A DNA stretch of 64,000 nucleotides from Vespertiliibacter pulmonis (GTDB lineage: Bacteria; Pseudomonadota; Gammaproteobacteria; Enterobacterales; Pasteurellaceae), in the NCBI RefSeq assembly GCF_013377275.1, contig NZ_CP016615.1, forward strand, positions 620,001 to 684,000. The letters are read 5' to 3'. This document shows positions 46,591 to 56,972 of the stretch, one piece after another. The position numbers were made by a program, and so were the translations under genes. How positions within the stretch are numbered: position 1 is the stretch's first letter; each line of letters opens with the position of its first letter. The notes beneath the pieces were generated by a model. The model worked only from the letters and a program-made list of their open reading frames with translations. It made no database searches and was not told the origin of the DNA.

Positions 46591-47967
46591 CTAAATAAAG
46601 AAGGTTGAAATTTGGAATAATTTTTCAATTTCAGTAATCTGCTTCTTATCATTCACAAGTAAAATCACTCGATCATTTTCCATAATTTCTGTGGATTTAT
46701 GGGCGATAAATACTTCCCCATTACGCACAATCGCCCCGATAATTGCGCCTTGCGGTAATTTTAATTCTTTAATTTTACGTCCTACTACTTTAGAAGACTG
46801 ATTATCGCCGTGAGCAATCACTTCAATGCCCTCAACAAGCCCTTGCTTAAATGAGGCTACTTTGACAATATCACTTTTACGTACATAGCTTGATAACGCT
46901 GAAATCGTTGCTTGTTGCGGAGAAAGGACAATATCAATCGTTCCCCCTTGAATTAAATGCAAATACGCCATTTTTTGCACCAATACAATCGCTTTTTTTG
47001 CTCCAAGCCTTTTCGCTAGCAAAGATGACATTATATTTGCTTCATCATCACCTGTGAGGGCTAAAAACAGATCCACATTTTCGATATGCTCTTCAAAAAA
47101 GAGTTCTTGATCGGAAGGATCGCCACATAGCACTAAGGTTTTTGACAATTTTTCAGCTAATTTAACCGCTTTCTCAGGATCTCGCTCAATCAGCTTGACA
47201 TAACATTTTTCTTCCAACGATTTTGCAAGAGCAGTGCTAATACTCCCTCCACCAACAATCATTACTCGTTTATGAGAACGTTCAAGTCGTTGTAGCTCTG
47301 CCATTACAGCTTTAATATGCTGGGTTGCACAAATGAAAAAAACTTCATCGCCTGCTTCAATAATGGTCGAACCCTGTGGAACAAAAGGTTTATCTTGACG
47401 GAAAATCGAGACAATTCGGGTTTCAATATAGGGTAAATGATCGCTCAAAGCAGAGATTGGGTAACCAACTAATGGTCCACCATAATAGGCTTTAACGCTT
47501 ACTAGGCTCACTAAATCATCGGCAAAATGGGCAATTTGTAATGCCCCAGGGTAATCAATCAGGCGTAAAATTTCCCGAGTAACCAGCAACTCTGGTGCAA
47601 TAATATGATCAATCGGCAATACTTTATTGTTAAACAACGCATCACGCTCTCGCACATAATCAGGGTTACGAATTCGTGCAATTTTTGTTGGCACATTGAA
47701 AAGGGTATAAGCAATCTGACAAGCAATCATATTGCTCTCATCACTATTGGTAACAGCGACGAGCAAATCGGCATCACTTGCCCCTGCTTCACGCAATGTT
47801 CTTGGTGAAGCGGCATTCCCTTTTAATACCCGTAGATCGTGCTTGTCTTGCAATTTTGTTAAACGATCCTGATCATCATCAATGATCGTAATATCATTAT
47901 CATCATTTGCTAAATTTTCTGCTAACGTTGCACCAACTTGCCCCGCCCCTAAAATGATTATTTTCAT
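46591..47967 (-). CDS. trkA: Trk potassium uptake regulator TrkA
   Basis: 458 residues with two RCK units. Each has a Rossmann NAD site: [17 protein letters not shown] at the N-terminus and [20 protein letters not shown] near residue 235. A TrkA-C ligand domain follows each (for example [21 protein letters not shown]). It is the cytoplasmic regulatory ring of TrkG/TrkH potassium channels. Its start lies 5 bp after the rsmB stop, in the conserved fmt-rsmB-trkA order. Confidence 0.97.
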   Translation of the reverse strand: MKIIILGAGQVGATLAENLANDDNDITIIDDDQDRLTKLQDKHDLRVLKGNAASPRTLREAGASDADLLVAVTNSDESNMIACQIAYTLFNVPTKIARIRNPDYVRERDALFNNKVLPIDHIIAPELLVTREILRLIDYPGALQIAHFADDLVSLVSVKAYYGGPLVGYPISALSDHLPYIETRIVSIFRQDKPFVPQGSTIIEAGDEVFFICATQHIKAVMAELQRLERSHKRVMIVGGGSISTALAKSLEEKCYVKLIERDPEKAVKLAEKLSKTLVLCGDPSDQELFFEEHIENVDLFLALTGDDEANIMSSLLAKRLGAKKAIVLVQKMAYLHLIQGGTIDIVLSPQQATISALSSYVRKSDIVKVASFKQGLVEGIEVIAHGDNQSSKVVGRKIKELKLPQGAIIGAIVRNGEVFIAHKSTEIMENDRVILLVNDKKQITEIEKLFQISTFFI

Positions 47968-47972
47968 TGAAT

Positions 47973-49283
47973 TTAGCTCACTCGTTTAACCAATTTCGCA
48001 TAGAAGAAACCATCGCCACCTTTTTCCGCTGGTACAAACTGTTTTTCTATTACTTTTTCGCCATTAAAATCCATTTCAACCAGTTCGGCATCAGGAGTAT
48101 TGTTTACAAACCGTTTAATTTGCTCGCTGTTTTCTTCAGGTAAAATTGAACAGGTTGCATAAAGAAGCACCCCATTCGGTTTTAACTTTTTCCATAGCGC
48201 TGTCAAAATTTTTGCTTGTAAGGCAACTAATTCCGCAATATCGCTTTCCTTGCGTAGCCATTTAATATCTGGGTGTCGGCGGATAACCCCTGTCGCAGAA
48301 CAAGGAGCATCAAGTAAAATACGATCAAAGAACTGATTTTCATCAATCCATCCATCAGGCTGACTTGCATCACCACATATTACCTCTGCAGTTTGCCCTA
48401 AACGCTGTAAATTCTCTTTTACTCGACTTAACCGATTTTGTTCAATATCTAATGCAATGACTTTGGCATTAGGGGCTAACTCTAAAATATGAGTCGTTTT
48501 TCCCCCAGGAGCAGCACAGGCATCTAAAATCAACTCATCATCTTTAGGCTCAAGTAACAAGGCAGCCCATTGAGCGTGTACATCTTGCACAGTTGCCCAA
48601 CCGTCCGCAAAATTTGGAAGAGAACTCACCGCTTGTGGTGCAGTTAATTGCAATGCACAAGGTGGAACAGAGGTTTGATTTTCAACTTCTACATTACTCG
48701 CTAGTAACTGAGCGTAATTATCCCGTTGGGAATATTGCTGATTAATTCGAATCCACATTGGTGGACGCTGATTATTCGCCTCAACAATATCTCGCCAATT
48801 TGGTGAACCTGTCATTGGATAGGCTTTTTTCAAGCGATTAACAAGCCACTCTGAATGTAACGTTTGCCAATGCTGATCAACCTTAGCTAAAACCGTCTCT
48901 TTCTCCCGTATAAAACGGCGAAGTACACCATTTACCAACGCTCTAAAATTATTCAATTTCAACGTTTTAGTTGCATTGACAACTTCATCTACTGCCGCAA
49001 ATTCAGGCACTCGCATATAAAGTAGCTGATATAACCCCACTAATAATAAGCAATGCACTAACCGAGTTTTTCCCTTTAACGGCTTTTCAACCATCTGTTG
49101 AATTATCATTTCTAAACGTGGTAATACTCGGCATACGCCAAAAGTTATTTCTTGTACTAAAGGAAGGTCTTTACTTTCTAATTTTGCTTGGGCTTCAGGC
49201 AATAAACTAGAGAGAGATTTACCCTTATCTAACACTTGCAAAAGGATTTGTGCCGATACTGCACGAGGGGATTGTTTTTTCAT
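47973..49283 (-). CDS. rsmB: 16S rRNA (cytosine967-C5)-methyltransferase
   Basis: 436 residues. The N-terminal NusB-like RNA-binding domain ([21 protein letters not shown], then [21 protein letters not shown]) precedes the SAM domain with [17 protein letters not shown] and two catalytic cysteines in [20 protein letters not shown] and [12 protein letters not shown]. RsmB makes m5C967 in 16S rRNA. Part of fmt-rsmB-trkA. Confidence 0.97.
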   Translation of the reverse strand: MKKQSPRAVSAQILLQVLDKGKSLSSLLPEAQAKLESKDLPLVQEITFGVCRVLPRLEMIIQQMVEKPLKGKTRLVHCLLLVGLYQLLYMRVPEFAAVDEVVNATKTLKLNNFRALVNGVLRRFIREKETVLAKVDQHWQTLHSEWLVNRLKKAYPMTGSPNWRDIVEANNQRPPMWIRINQQYSQRDNYAQLLASNVEVENQTSVPPCALQLTAPQAVSSLPNFADGWATVQDVHAQWAALLLEPKDDELILDACAAPGGKTTHILELAPNAKVIALDIEQNRLSRVKENLQRLGQTAEVICGDASQPDGWIDENQFFDRILLDAPCSATGVIRRHPDIKWLRKESDIAELVALQAKILTALWKKLKPNGVLLYATCSILPEENSEQIKRFVNNTPDAELVEMDFNGEKVIEKQFVPAEKGGDGFFYAKLVKRVS

Positions 49284-49358
49284 TTAATCAAATTAAGCAT
49301 AATAAATTTTATTCAGTTTACCATATTTCTCAGGCAATCATTGTGCGGAATTGCCTAC

Positions 49359-50312
49359 CTAGTCCAAACAATTCCCAACCTTAAACCACTCACTTCGTCC
49401 ATTTAAGAAATCTTGAATAGACATCGGTTTTTTACCTGAAGGTTGTAACTGCGTGATATTCAATACGCCTTGTTGAGTTGCAATTTGAATACCTGTTTTA
49501 TCAACAGAGAGAATTGTGCCAGCAGGCTTTTCTTGATGAGGAAGCACATCTGCCTGATAAATTTTTACACGTTCTTCAACCCCTTCGACATTTACCGTTA
49601 AATAGGCTATTGGTGCCGGATTAAACGCTCGAATATTACGTTCTAGCTGACAAGCGCTGAGATTCCAATCTAATTTTGCTTCTTCTTTACTGAGTTTATC
49701 TGCATAATTTGCCAAATCATTGTTCTGTTTTTCTGGTATAAACTGACCGCTTGTTAAACCATTCAATACCGTCAATAATGCAGGTGGGGCTATTTCTGCT
49801 AACTTCTGATACAAACTTGCTGACGTTTCCCTCGCTGAAATTGGACAAGCCACTTTGTAAAGCATATCGCCCGTATCTAACCCAATATCCATTTGCATAA
49901 TCGTAATACCCGTTTCATCGTCCCCTGCCCAAATTGCACGCTGAATAGGTGCTGCACCACGCCAACGAGGTAATAATGAGCCGTGCACATTTAAACAACC
50001 TAATCTCGGTGCATTCAATACGGCTTCAGGCAAAATTAACCCATACGCCACGACAACCATTACATCAGCATTTAGTGCTTTTAGCTCTGCTTGTGCTTCA
50101 GGATTTCGTAAGGATTTAGGTTGATAAACGGGAATGTGGCTTGCTTCTGCTAGTTGCTTTACAGGGCTTGCCTGTAATTTTTTCCCTCGCCCTGCAGGCT
50201 TATCTGGCTGGGTATAAACTGCAATAACATTATGTTCTGAAGCTAACAGTGCTTGCAAATGCGTTGCAGCAAAATCAGGCGTTCCCGCAAAAATAATCTT
50301 TAATTTTTCCAT
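49359..50312 (-). CDS. fmt: Methionyl-tRNA formyltransferase
   Basis: 317 residues. [19 protein letters not shown] opens the formyltransferase fold. [21 protein letters not shown] carries the SLLP formyl-THF loop and active-site His, and [17 protein letters not shown] is conserved. The C-terminal ~100 residues bind tRNA. It formylates initiator Met-tRNA. def, which normally precedes fmt, is not upstream here: the 158 bp beyond the start lead to the divergent ggt. Confidence 0.97.
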   Translation of the reverse strand: MEKLKIIFAGTPDFAATHLQALLASEHNVIAVYTQPDKPAGRGKKLQASPVKQLAEASHIPVYQPKSLRNPEAQAELKALNADVMVVVAYGLILPEAVLNAPRLGCLNVHGSLLPRWRGAAPIQRAIWAGDDETGITIMQMDIGLDTGDMLYKVACPISARETSASLYQKLAEIAPPALLTVLNGLTSGQFIPEKQNNDLANYADKLSKEEAKLDWNLSACQLERNIRAFNPAPIAYLTVNVEGVEERVKIYQADVLPHQEKPAGTILSVDKTGIQIATQQGVLNITQLQPSGKKPMSIQDFLNGRSEWFKVGNCLD

Positions 50313-50401
50313 ACATTACATTGTCTTTAATTTAAAAGAGCTATTGTAACGCATAATCTAATGTCAAGTTGGCAAATAAATGTTAAATAAATGTTTTATT
50401 T

Positions 50402-50431
50402 TTGTTGATTTTTTATTGCAAAAGGCATAAT
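50402..50431 (+). promoter_or_regulatory. Candidate ggt promoter
   Basis: TTGTTG (50402-50407), an 18-bp spacer and CATAAT (50426-50431), ending 39 bp before the ggt ATG; the ribosome binding site is TTAGGAAAA. Confidence 0.5.
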
Positions 50432-50470
50432 TTATAGCTTCTACTTATCTACTATTTATTAGGAAAAGCT

Positions 50471-52234
50471 ATGTTTCATCGTTCTAAAAAAACATTTCTT
50501 CTCACTCTTTCTGCTCTCTTAATCGCCACTAACTATTCTGTCGCCAATACCTCACCAATACAAACCGCTGCAACACAAGCCGCAGCAGCTCGTTACGATA
50601 ATAGTAAAGATATTTTTCACCCGGTGTATGCCAAAAATGGAATGGTCGCAAGTGAACAAGAGCTAGCCACACAAATTGGTATTGATATCCTCAAACAAGG
50701 CGGAAATGCCATTGATGCTGCTGTTGCCACAGGTTTTGCCCTCGCTGTGGTATTACCAAATGCAGGAAATATTGGCGGAGGTGGTTTTATGGTGTTACAC
50801 GATGCCAAATCAGGCGAAGATATCACCATTGATTTTCGTGAAATGGCACCAATTAAAGCCTCTCGAGATATGTATCTTGATGAAAAAGGCAATGTAATAG
50901 ATGGAAAATCGCTTCATACTCACTTTGCCGTTGGCGTGCCTGGCACAGTGGCAGGTATGGAGCTTGCTCTGAAAAAATTTGGAACGCTTTCTCTTGCACA
51001 AGTACTTGCTCCGTCAATTAAACTTGCTGAAGAGGGATTCATTGTAAGTGATACGCTTGCGAAAAAACTACAAATTGAAGCAGACACGCTTGGTAAGTGG
51101 GAAAGCTCCAAAAAGATCTTCTTTAAAAATGATAAACCATTAGTGGTTGGCGATCGCTTAGTACAAAAAGATCTCGCCCACTCCCTACGTTTAATTGCTG
51201 AAAATGGCTCAAAGGCATTTTATCAAGGTGAAATTGCCCAGAAGATTGTGCAAGAAATGGAAAAACATAATGGCTTAATTAGCCTTGATGATATGAAAAA
51301 TTATCAAGCTATTGAACGCTTACCGATCACTGGCGATTACCGAGGCTATAAAATAGTAACAATGCCACCGCCAAGCTCAGGTGGAATTCATTTAGTTCAA
51401 ATTTTTAATATGCTAGAAAACTATCCGCTTAAAGAATATGGTTCAAATAGTGCTAACACTATTCATCACTTAGCTGAAACAATGAAATTAGCCTATGCTG
51501 ACCGCTCTGAATATTTAGGCGATCCTGATTTTGTTAAAATCCCAGTGAAAGGGCTAACTTCTAAAGCCTATGCAAAATCATTGATTGCAAACATTGATGA
51601 AAATAAAGCAAGACCTGCTAGCGAAATTAAACCAGGCAAACCACAACCCTATGAGAGTGATCAAACTACCCACTATTCAGTAATGGATAAAGCCGGCAAT
51701 GCTGTTGGTGTTACCTATACGCTCAACCTTAATTTTGGGAGTGGTATTGTGGCAGAAGGTACAGGAATTTTATTAAACAATGAAATGGACGACTTCTCTG
51801 CCAAACCTGGCGTGGCTAATGCTTTTGGTTTAATTGGTGGTGACGCTAATGCGATTGAAGGGAAAAAACGCCCATTATCCTCAATGACACCAACTATCGT
51901 ACTGAAAGATGGCAAACCTTGGCTAGTAACAGGTAGCCCAGGCGGAGCAAGAATTATTACTACCGTCTTACAAAGTATTTCGAACATTATCGATCACGAT
52001 ATGAACCCAGCTGAATCTATTGTTACGCCAAGGGTTCATCATCAATGGCTACCCGATGAACTACGTATTGAAGAAGGGATTAGCCCAGATACATTAGCGT
52101 TACTAAAAGAAAAAGGGCATCATATTAAAATCAAAGCCCCTATGGGGAAAGTTCAGATTATCCAAGCAAGAGATGATGGCTTTTATGGATATTCTGATCC
52201 TCGTAATCCAGACGGTAAAACATTAGGATTTTAA
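50471..52234 (+). CDS. ggt: Gamma-glutamyltranspeptidase
   Basis: 587 residues with a Sec signal peptide (cleaved near residue 26, SVANT). It is an Ntn hydrolase made as a proenzyme and cut before T399 in the sequence SDQTTHYSVMDKAGN, giving large and small subunits. LTGSPGG-type substrate loop is seen as VTGSPGGARIITTVLQ. Periplasmic; hydrolyses glutathione and gamma-glutamyl peptides, supplying cysteine and glutamate. Monocistronic, divergent from fmt, with its own terminator. Confidence 0.97.
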   Translation: MFHRSKKTFLLTLSALLIATNYSVANTSPIQTAATQAAAARYDNSKDIFHPVYAKNGMVASEQELATQIGIDILKQGGNAIDAAVATGFALAVVLPNAGNIGGGGFMVLHDAKSGEDITIDFREMAPIKASRDMYLDEKGNVIDGKSLHTHFAVGVPGTVAGMELALKKFGTLSLAQVLAPSIKLAEEGFIVSDTLAKKLQIEADTLGKWESSKKIFFKNDKPLVVGDRLVQKDLAHSLRLIAENGSKAFYQGEIAQKIVQEMEKHNGLISLDDMKNYQAIERLPITGDYRGYKIVTMPPPSSGGIHLVQIFNMLENYPLKEYGSNSANTIHHLAETMKLAYADRSEYLGDPDFVKIPVKGLTSKAYAKSLIANIDENKARPASEIKPGKPQPYESDQTTHYSVMDKAGNAVGVTYTLNLNFGSGIVAEGTGILLNNEMDDFSAKPGVANAFGLIGGDANAIEGKKRPLSSMTPTIVLKDGKPWLVTGSPGGARIITTVLQSISNIIDHDMNPAESIVTPRVHHQWLPDELRIEEGISPDTLALLKEKGHHIKIKAPMGKVQIIQARDDGFYGYSDPRNPDGKTLGF

Positions 52235-52255
52235 AGCCGTTTGCTAAGATACAAG

Positions 52256-52287
52256 AAAAAAAGCAACGGTTAAACGTTGCTTTTTTA
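52256..52287 (+). terminator. Terminator after ggt
   Basis: AAAAAAAGCAACG (52256-52268) and CGTTGCTTTTTT (52275-52286) form a stem of about 12 bp with a 6-nt loop and a T-run. Confidence 0.92.
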
Positions 52288-52570
52288 ATAACTCTTTTCA
52301 CTAAAATTTTAACTGGATCAATATTGCATACAAACGATATTAAACCTGTTTGATTATCAACTAATCACATAACAACATCGTTTTATCTAAACAAACTTAA
52401 AGTTTTTTAATACTTATAAATAAAATTGTGAAAATAATAAAAGGCATTCAAATTTGAGCCTAAGGGTTACTCATATCTCATTACCTAGTAACAAGCCATT
52501 AAGTAAGCACTCAAATTTTATCCTATATTAAATATTAACAAAACGGTTGCAAAGAATTGTAGCCATTTAT
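52288..52570. other. Intergenic stretch without recognisable gene
   Basis: AT-rich gap between ggt and the convergent universal stress gene. Apart from a 10-bp palindrome TCAAATTTGA near 52449 I see no gene, promoter or repeat in it. Confidence 0.6.
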
Positions 52571-52996
52571 TTAACGTAAAAGTAACATTGGTTTTTCACT
52601 ATTTCTAGCCACTTTAACTGTATTTGAACTTAACCCTTTTGCCTTAGGTTTACTACTGGCTAACATCACAATAAGATCAACCGATTTTTCTTCTGCAAGA
52701 CGGTTAATTTCTTCATAAATCGTTCCATAAGCCACAATATGTTGCACTTTTGAGCCTTCTGGGAAATAGGTTTGCGTAAAAGTATGTAGGGCCTTATTCG
52801 CTTCATCAACCAGCGATTTATTAAAATTTTTAGGCAAGAATGCAGAAATGAAACTATCATCAATAGGTTCAATCACCGTTACAACTCTGTAAATTGCATC
52901 GGGATTATGAGCGGTTAAGCTCAATGCAGTATCTACCACAAATTTTGCACTGTTTAGATCATTAAGATCAATCGCAATAAGTAGTTTGTTATACAT
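52571..52996 (-). CDS. Universal stress protein, UspA family
   Basis: 141 residues. The N-terminal strand KLLIAIDLNDLNSAKFVVDTAL and C-terminal DLIVMLASSKPKAKGLSSNTVKVARNSEKPMLLL show the Usp fold. The usual ATP-binding G-2x-G-9x-G(S/T) motif is only partly kept (the glycines are replaced in ASSKPKAKGLSSN), so ATP binding is doubtful. Last gene of the TAXI-TRAP transporter operon. In Halomonas the UspA protein TeaD regulates the TeaABC TRAP transporter, which suggests a similar regulatory role here. Confidence 0.85.
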   Translation of the reverse strand: MYNKLLIAIDLNDLNSAKFVVDTALSLTAHNPDAIYRVVTVIEPIDDSFISAFLPKNFNKSLVDEANKALHTFTQTYFPEGSKVQHIVAYGTIYEEINRLAEEKSVDLIVMLASSKPKAKGLSSNTVKVARNSEKPMLLLR

Positions 52997-53046
52997 TTAA
53001 CTCACTTCCTTTTATTCTAAAATAGATTAGGGGTTAAAAGAGAACG

Positions 53047-53091
53047 ACAAGCGGTTAATTCTGACAAATTTATTGCAAAACTAACCGCTTA
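53047..53091 (-). terminator. Inverted uptake-sequence stem between TRAP permease and usp
   Basis: AAGCGGTTA (53049-53057) pairs with TAACCGCTT (53082-53090). It lies 6 bp past the permease stop on the minus strand and may reduce read-through into usp. Confidence 0.5.
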
Positions 53092-53096
53092 TTTTG

Positions 53097-55727
53097 TTAT
53101 GCCTTTCTACGGCGTTGGTTCCAAACAACACCAAACACTAATAACAATGCAGGGAAAAACATCAACTCTTTTGGTATCGACTCTCTCGGCAAATCAACTT
53201 CAAGTAAAACTTGATCCCACGAAAGCCCTGCTTTTGCTGCTGGTGAATCAATTTCAACATTATCAATTAAAATTTTCGGCGAAGGTTGGCCATTAAATTC
53301 AATGGTTTCATTTGTATTAAGTAAAGTTAAACCTAATGCTTTTAACCGATCTTCACCTGTGTTTCCTTCTGGAATAGGCAGTTGTGAATAAAATTCAACC
53401 TGCTTACCATAAGGGTTTATACCAGATATTTTTAACATCAAATTTTCGCCCACTTCAGTATGTTCTAGCTCTTGTACGAGCTGAGCGGGTTCAATATGAC
53501 GTAATGTTGGTGAAATCGGCTCCATAAAGAACCCTGGTCGGAATAGCATAAAGGCAGCCAGTAACAATACTGCGCTTTCCCACCATTTATTACGCACCAC
53601 AAAATAGCCCATTGTGGCAGCAGTAAAGACTAAAATACCACAGGTTGCGGTAATGAAGACTAAAATACCTTTAGCCCAGCCAACATCAATCAACAACAAA
53701 TCCGTATTAAAGATAAAGAGGAAAGGCAGAATAGCGGTTCTTAAACTGTACAAGAATGCCTGTACCCCAGTTTGAATAGGGCTGCCTCCAGAAATAGCTG
53801 CTGCTGCAAAAGAAGCAAGTCCAACAGGTGGCGTAACATCGGCCATAATCCCAAAATAGAACACAAATAAATGAACAGCAATCAATGGCACAATTAAGCC
53901 ATTTTGCTTACCTACTTCAACAATAACTAACGCCATAAGCGAAGACACCACAATATAATTTGCAGTGGTTGGTAAGCCCATTCCTAAAATTAAACTGAAA
54001 ATGGCTACTAAAATGAGCATCAATAAAATATTGCCCATTGAAAGCATTTCGATAATACCCGAAAGTTGTACGCCAAAGCCTGTAAGCGAAACAACACCAA
54101 CGATAATACCCGCTGTTGCAGTTGCAATACCAATACCGATCATATTGCGTGCACCAGATTCTAAACCGTCAATGAGTTCTTGGAGGCCTTGTTTAGCCAA
54201 TGCTAATTTATTTCCTGCTTCACCACGGAAAAATGATAAAAGCGGACGTTGCGTAATTAAAATAACGGCTAATGCCATTGTACCCCAAAAGGCTGAAAGC
54301 CCTGGAGACATTCTCTCAATCATTAAACACCACATCAGAACAACCACAGGTAAAAGGTAGTGTAATCCTGCATTTACGGTCGGTTTTGCTGATGGTAATT
54401 TGACAATTTTCGCATTCGGGTCATCAGGCTCTAAATCTGGGAATTTTGCAACTCTGCGAATAAGTGCTAAATAAGCTACTGTGAGAATTCCACAAACAAT
54501 AGCAAAAGCATAATTCGGTGCAACAAGTTTTATCCAGCCTAAACTGAAATCAAGAATGAAATAAGCTATACAAATCACCAAGAAACTTGCTAATGCACGA
54601 ATTAAGGTAACATAAATAGGATTAGGCGGATCAGTTCTCGGCAACCCCTTAAGCCCTAATTTTTGTGCTTCAAGATGTACTATATAAACTAATGCAATGT
54701 AAGAAATAAAAGCAGGGAGAAAAGCGTGTGTAATAAGCTCACTGTATGGCATATTGACATATTCAATCATCAAAAATGCTGCCGCACCCATTACTGGTGG
54801 CATAATTTGCCCATTAACTGATGAAGCAACTTCAATCGCCCCAGCCTTTTCAGAACTTAGTCCAACTCTTTTCATCATTGGAATAGTAAACGTTCCCGTT
54901 GTTACTACATTCGCAATCGAAGAACCTGACACCAGTCCAGTTAATGCAGAAGAAACTACCGCAGCCTTACCAGGTCCGCCACTGAAGTGCCCTAAATAGG
55001 CGAACGCAGTTTTAATAAAATAATTACCTGCCCCGGCTTTATCTAGTAATGCACCAAATAACACAAATAAGAAGACATATTTAGTGGATACACCCAACGC
55101 AACACCAAATACACCTTCAGTCGTAATCCATTGCTGATTAATTATTTGCGACATAGAACCTGAACGGTGGCTAATAATCCAATCTGTAGGTAAAAATTGT
55201 CCGAAATAGTTATAAGTCAGAAAAACACCTGCAATCACTACTAATGGTAATCCTAATGTTCTACGGCACGCCTCAAGTAATAAAATCACCCCTAAACACC
55301 CAACAATAATATCTTGGCTATTAGGTGCACCAAAACGAGTTACTAACCCTTCATAGAAGAAAATATAGTATGCTCCGACAAATGCTCCAAGCGTTGCAAA
55401 TAGCCAGTCTTGATAAGGGACTCGATGTTTTGGCGAAACCGCAAAAGCAGGAAATAATAAGTAAGCTAAAAATATAGCAAAAGCTAAATGAATAGAACGT
55501 GCTTTGGTGTCATCAACAACCACATTCAGATCCCAACCTAAATTACGGATAACTTCTTGTAACCAAAACGGAAATGGTGACGTGTAATAAAGTTGAAATA
55601 AAGACCACAAGATCGCTACAGCGATCACAATTTTTTTCGTTAAACCAATTGGATTGCGTCCACCTGAATCGTTAGAGGCAACCATATCTTGCAAATCATC
55701 GTATGTTGCTGTTTTTTCTAAAGACAT
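53097..55727 (-). CDS. TRAP transporter fused 4TM/12TM permease with DUF3394 tail
   Basis: 876 residues. The small (DctQ-like) and large (DctM-like) subunits are fused as usual for TAXI-type TRAP systems: early segments to about residue 170, then the large subunit with FVLFGALLDKAGAGNYFIK, GKAAVVSSALTGLVSGSSIANVVTTG, GQIMPPVMGAAAFLM and MADVTPPVGLASFAAAAISG. The last ~190 residues form a DUF3394 extension with a PDZ-like stretch (VEIDSPAAKAGLSWDQVLLEV) before a final membrane segment. Sodium- or proton-driven uptake of an unknown organic anion. Sits between the TAXI binding protein and usp. Confidence 0.94.
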   Translation of the reverse strand: MSLEKTATYDDLQDMVASNDSGGRNPIGLTKKIVIAVAILWSLFQLYYTSPFPFWLQEVIRNLGWDLNVVVDDTKARSIHLAFAIFLAYLLFPAFAVSPKHRVPYQDWLFATLGAFVGAYYIFFYEGLVTRFGAPNSQDIIVGCLGVILLLEACRRTLGLPLVVIAGVFLTYNYFGQFLPTDWIISHRSGSMSQIINQQWITTEGVFGVALGVSTKYVFLFVLFGALLDKAGAGNYFIKTAFAYLGHFSGGPGKAAVVSSALTGLVSGSSIANVVTTGTFTIPMMKRVGLSSEKAGAIEVASSVNGQIMPPVMGAAAFLMIEYVNMPYSELITHAFLPAFISYIALVYIVHLEAQKLGLKGLPRTDPPNPIYVTLIRALASFLVICIAYFILDFSLGWIKLVAPNYAFAIVCGILTVAYLALIRRVAKFPDLEPDDPNAKIVKLPSAKPTVNAGLHYLLPVVVLMWCLMIERMSPGLSAFWGTMALAVILITQRPLLSFFRGEAGNKLALAKQGLQELIDGLESGARNMIGIGIATATAGIIVGVVSLTGFGVQLSGIIEMLSMGNILLMLILVAIFSLILGMGLPTTANYIVVSSLMALVIVEVGKQNGLIVPLIAVHLFVFYFGIMADVTPPVGLASFAAAAISGGSPIQTGVQAFLYSLRTAILPFLFIFNTDLLLIDVGWAKGILVFITATCGILVFTAATMGYFVVRNKWWESAVLLLAAFMLFRPGFFMEPISPTLRHIEPAQLVQELEHTEVGENLMLKISGINPYGKQVEFYSQLPIPEGNTGEDRLKALGLTLLNTNETIEFNGQPSPKILIDNVEIDSPAAKAGLSWDQVLLEVDLPRESIPKELMFFPALLLVFGVVWNQRRRKA

Positions 55728-55748
55728 AGGAATTCCTAAAAATACGAA

Positions 55749-55798
55749 AACAAGCGGTCGGATTTTTGCAAAATTTTGCAGATAAATAACCGCTTGTT
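55749..55798 (-). terminator. Inverted uptake-sequence stem between TAXI protein and permease
   Basis: AACAAGCGGT (55749-55758) and ACCGCTTGTT (55789-55798) are a perfect 10-bp pair, loop 30 nt. Located between the binding-protein stop and the permease start, where partial termination would raise the binding-protein:permease ratio. Confidence 0.55.
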
Positions 55799-55852
55799 AA
55801 TAAACTGAAAAGGCTATAACCAAAGAGTTTTCTCTAATAACCCAATAATAGA

Positions 55853-56815
55853 TTACTTAAGCCAACCTTTCTCTCGATAATAGCGTGCAGCACCTTCGTG
55901 TAAAGGAGCAGATAATGCATTTTTGATCATATCTTCTTGTTTAAGATTTTCAAATGCAGGGTGAAGACGTTTGAAGCGATCAAAGTTCTCAAACACGGCT
56001 TTTACGACCGCATACACTTTATCGTTATCTACATCTGCTGAAGTAACTAAAGTTGCATAAACCCCAAAGCTCTCAACAGGCTTATCTGTTCCTTTATATA
56101 AACCACCTGGAATAGTCGCTTTAGCATAGTAAGGGTGATCATTAACCAATTTATCAATCGCTTCACCCGTTACAGGAACTAAATGAGTATTACAAGATGC
56201 TGCAGCCTCTTTTAAAGCACCGTTTGGATGACCTACGTTATAAGTAATTGCATCTAAATTATTATCACACATCACAGATGCCATTTCTGATGGCTTTAAC
56301 TCTGATGCCACTTTAAATTCTTTATCTGTCCAGCCCTTCGCCTTTAAAATAACGTTCATCGTCGCCCGTGTACCTGAACCTGGATCACCCACATTCACAC
56401 GTTTACCTTTTAAGTCATCAAAACTATTGATAGATGCATCATCACGAGCCATTACAGTAAACGGTTCTGGGTGAATAGAAAAAATAGCACGAAGTTTATC
56501 ATTTTTCTTGCCTTCAAAAGAACTTGAACCATTGTAGGCGTGGAATTGCCAGTCAGATTGTGCAATTCCCATATCCATCTGTTTATCCGCAATTGAATTT
56601 AAATTAGCAACTGAACCACCTGTTGATGGCGCATTACATTTAACATGTGTCTGTGCGGTACTACGATTTACTAATTGGCAAATAGATTGCCCAACAACAT
56701 AATAAACACCTGTTTGACCACCTGTGCCGATAGTAATAAATCTATCTTCTGCTTGAGCAGAAATAGCAGAAACTGCTAAGGTTGCAAATAAAGAATATTT
56801 GAATAATTTTTTCAT
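55853..56815 (-). CDS. TAXI-family TRAP transporter solute-binding protein
   Basis: 320 residues with a Sec signal peptide (MKKLFKYSLFATLAVSAISAQA). The family start ITIGTGGQTGVYYVVGQSIC follows, with STGGSVANLNSIADKQMDMGIAQSDWQ, LKGKRVNVGDPGSGTRATMNVIL and PSEMASVMCDNNLDAITYNVGHPNG. Periplasmic receptor for the fused permease. Ligands of this family include glutamate, 2-oxoglutarate and related compounds; the one here is not determined. It leads the operon and has a possible CRP site upstream. Confidence 0.95.
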   Translation of the reverse strand: MKKLFKYSLFATLAVSAISAQAEDRFITIGTGGQTGVYYVVGQSICQLVNRSTAQTHVKCNAPSTGGSVANLNSIADKQMDMGIAQSDWQFHAYNGSSSFEGKKNDKLRAIFSIHPEPFTVMARDDASINSFDDLKGKRVNVGDPGSGTRATMNVILKAKGWTDKEFKVASELKPSEMASVMCDNNLDAITYNVGHPNGALKEAAASCNTHLVPVTGEAIDKLVNDHPYYAKATIPGGLYKGTDKPVESFGVYATLVTSADVDNDKVYAVVKAVFENFDRFKRLHPAFENLKQEDMIKNALSAPLHEGAARYYREKGWLK

Positions 56816-56929
56816 CTAATAGATCCTCTTATCAGGAAAGAATAGAATGCGGAATAAATATCACCACATTACAAAACAATGTAGATATACTTGAGTTTAA
56901 TTTAATAGGCAATCGATTTCTTTTCATAA

Positions 56930-56945
56930 TATGACAAAGATCACA
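56930..56945 (-). promoter_or_regulatory. Near-consensus CRP site upstream of the TRAP operon
   Basis: TATGACAAAGATCACA differs from TGTGA-N6-TCACA at one position. TATTAA at 56907-56902 (minus strand) would put the start near 56896, and the site at about -41.5, the class II activation position. Confidence 0.5.
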
Positions 56946-56972
56946 AAAATTTTACAAAATCATTACTAAATT

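Noticed and set aside
52288-52570. Possible small gene after ggt
   Set aside because: No frame has a start with ribosome binding site and protein-like composition.
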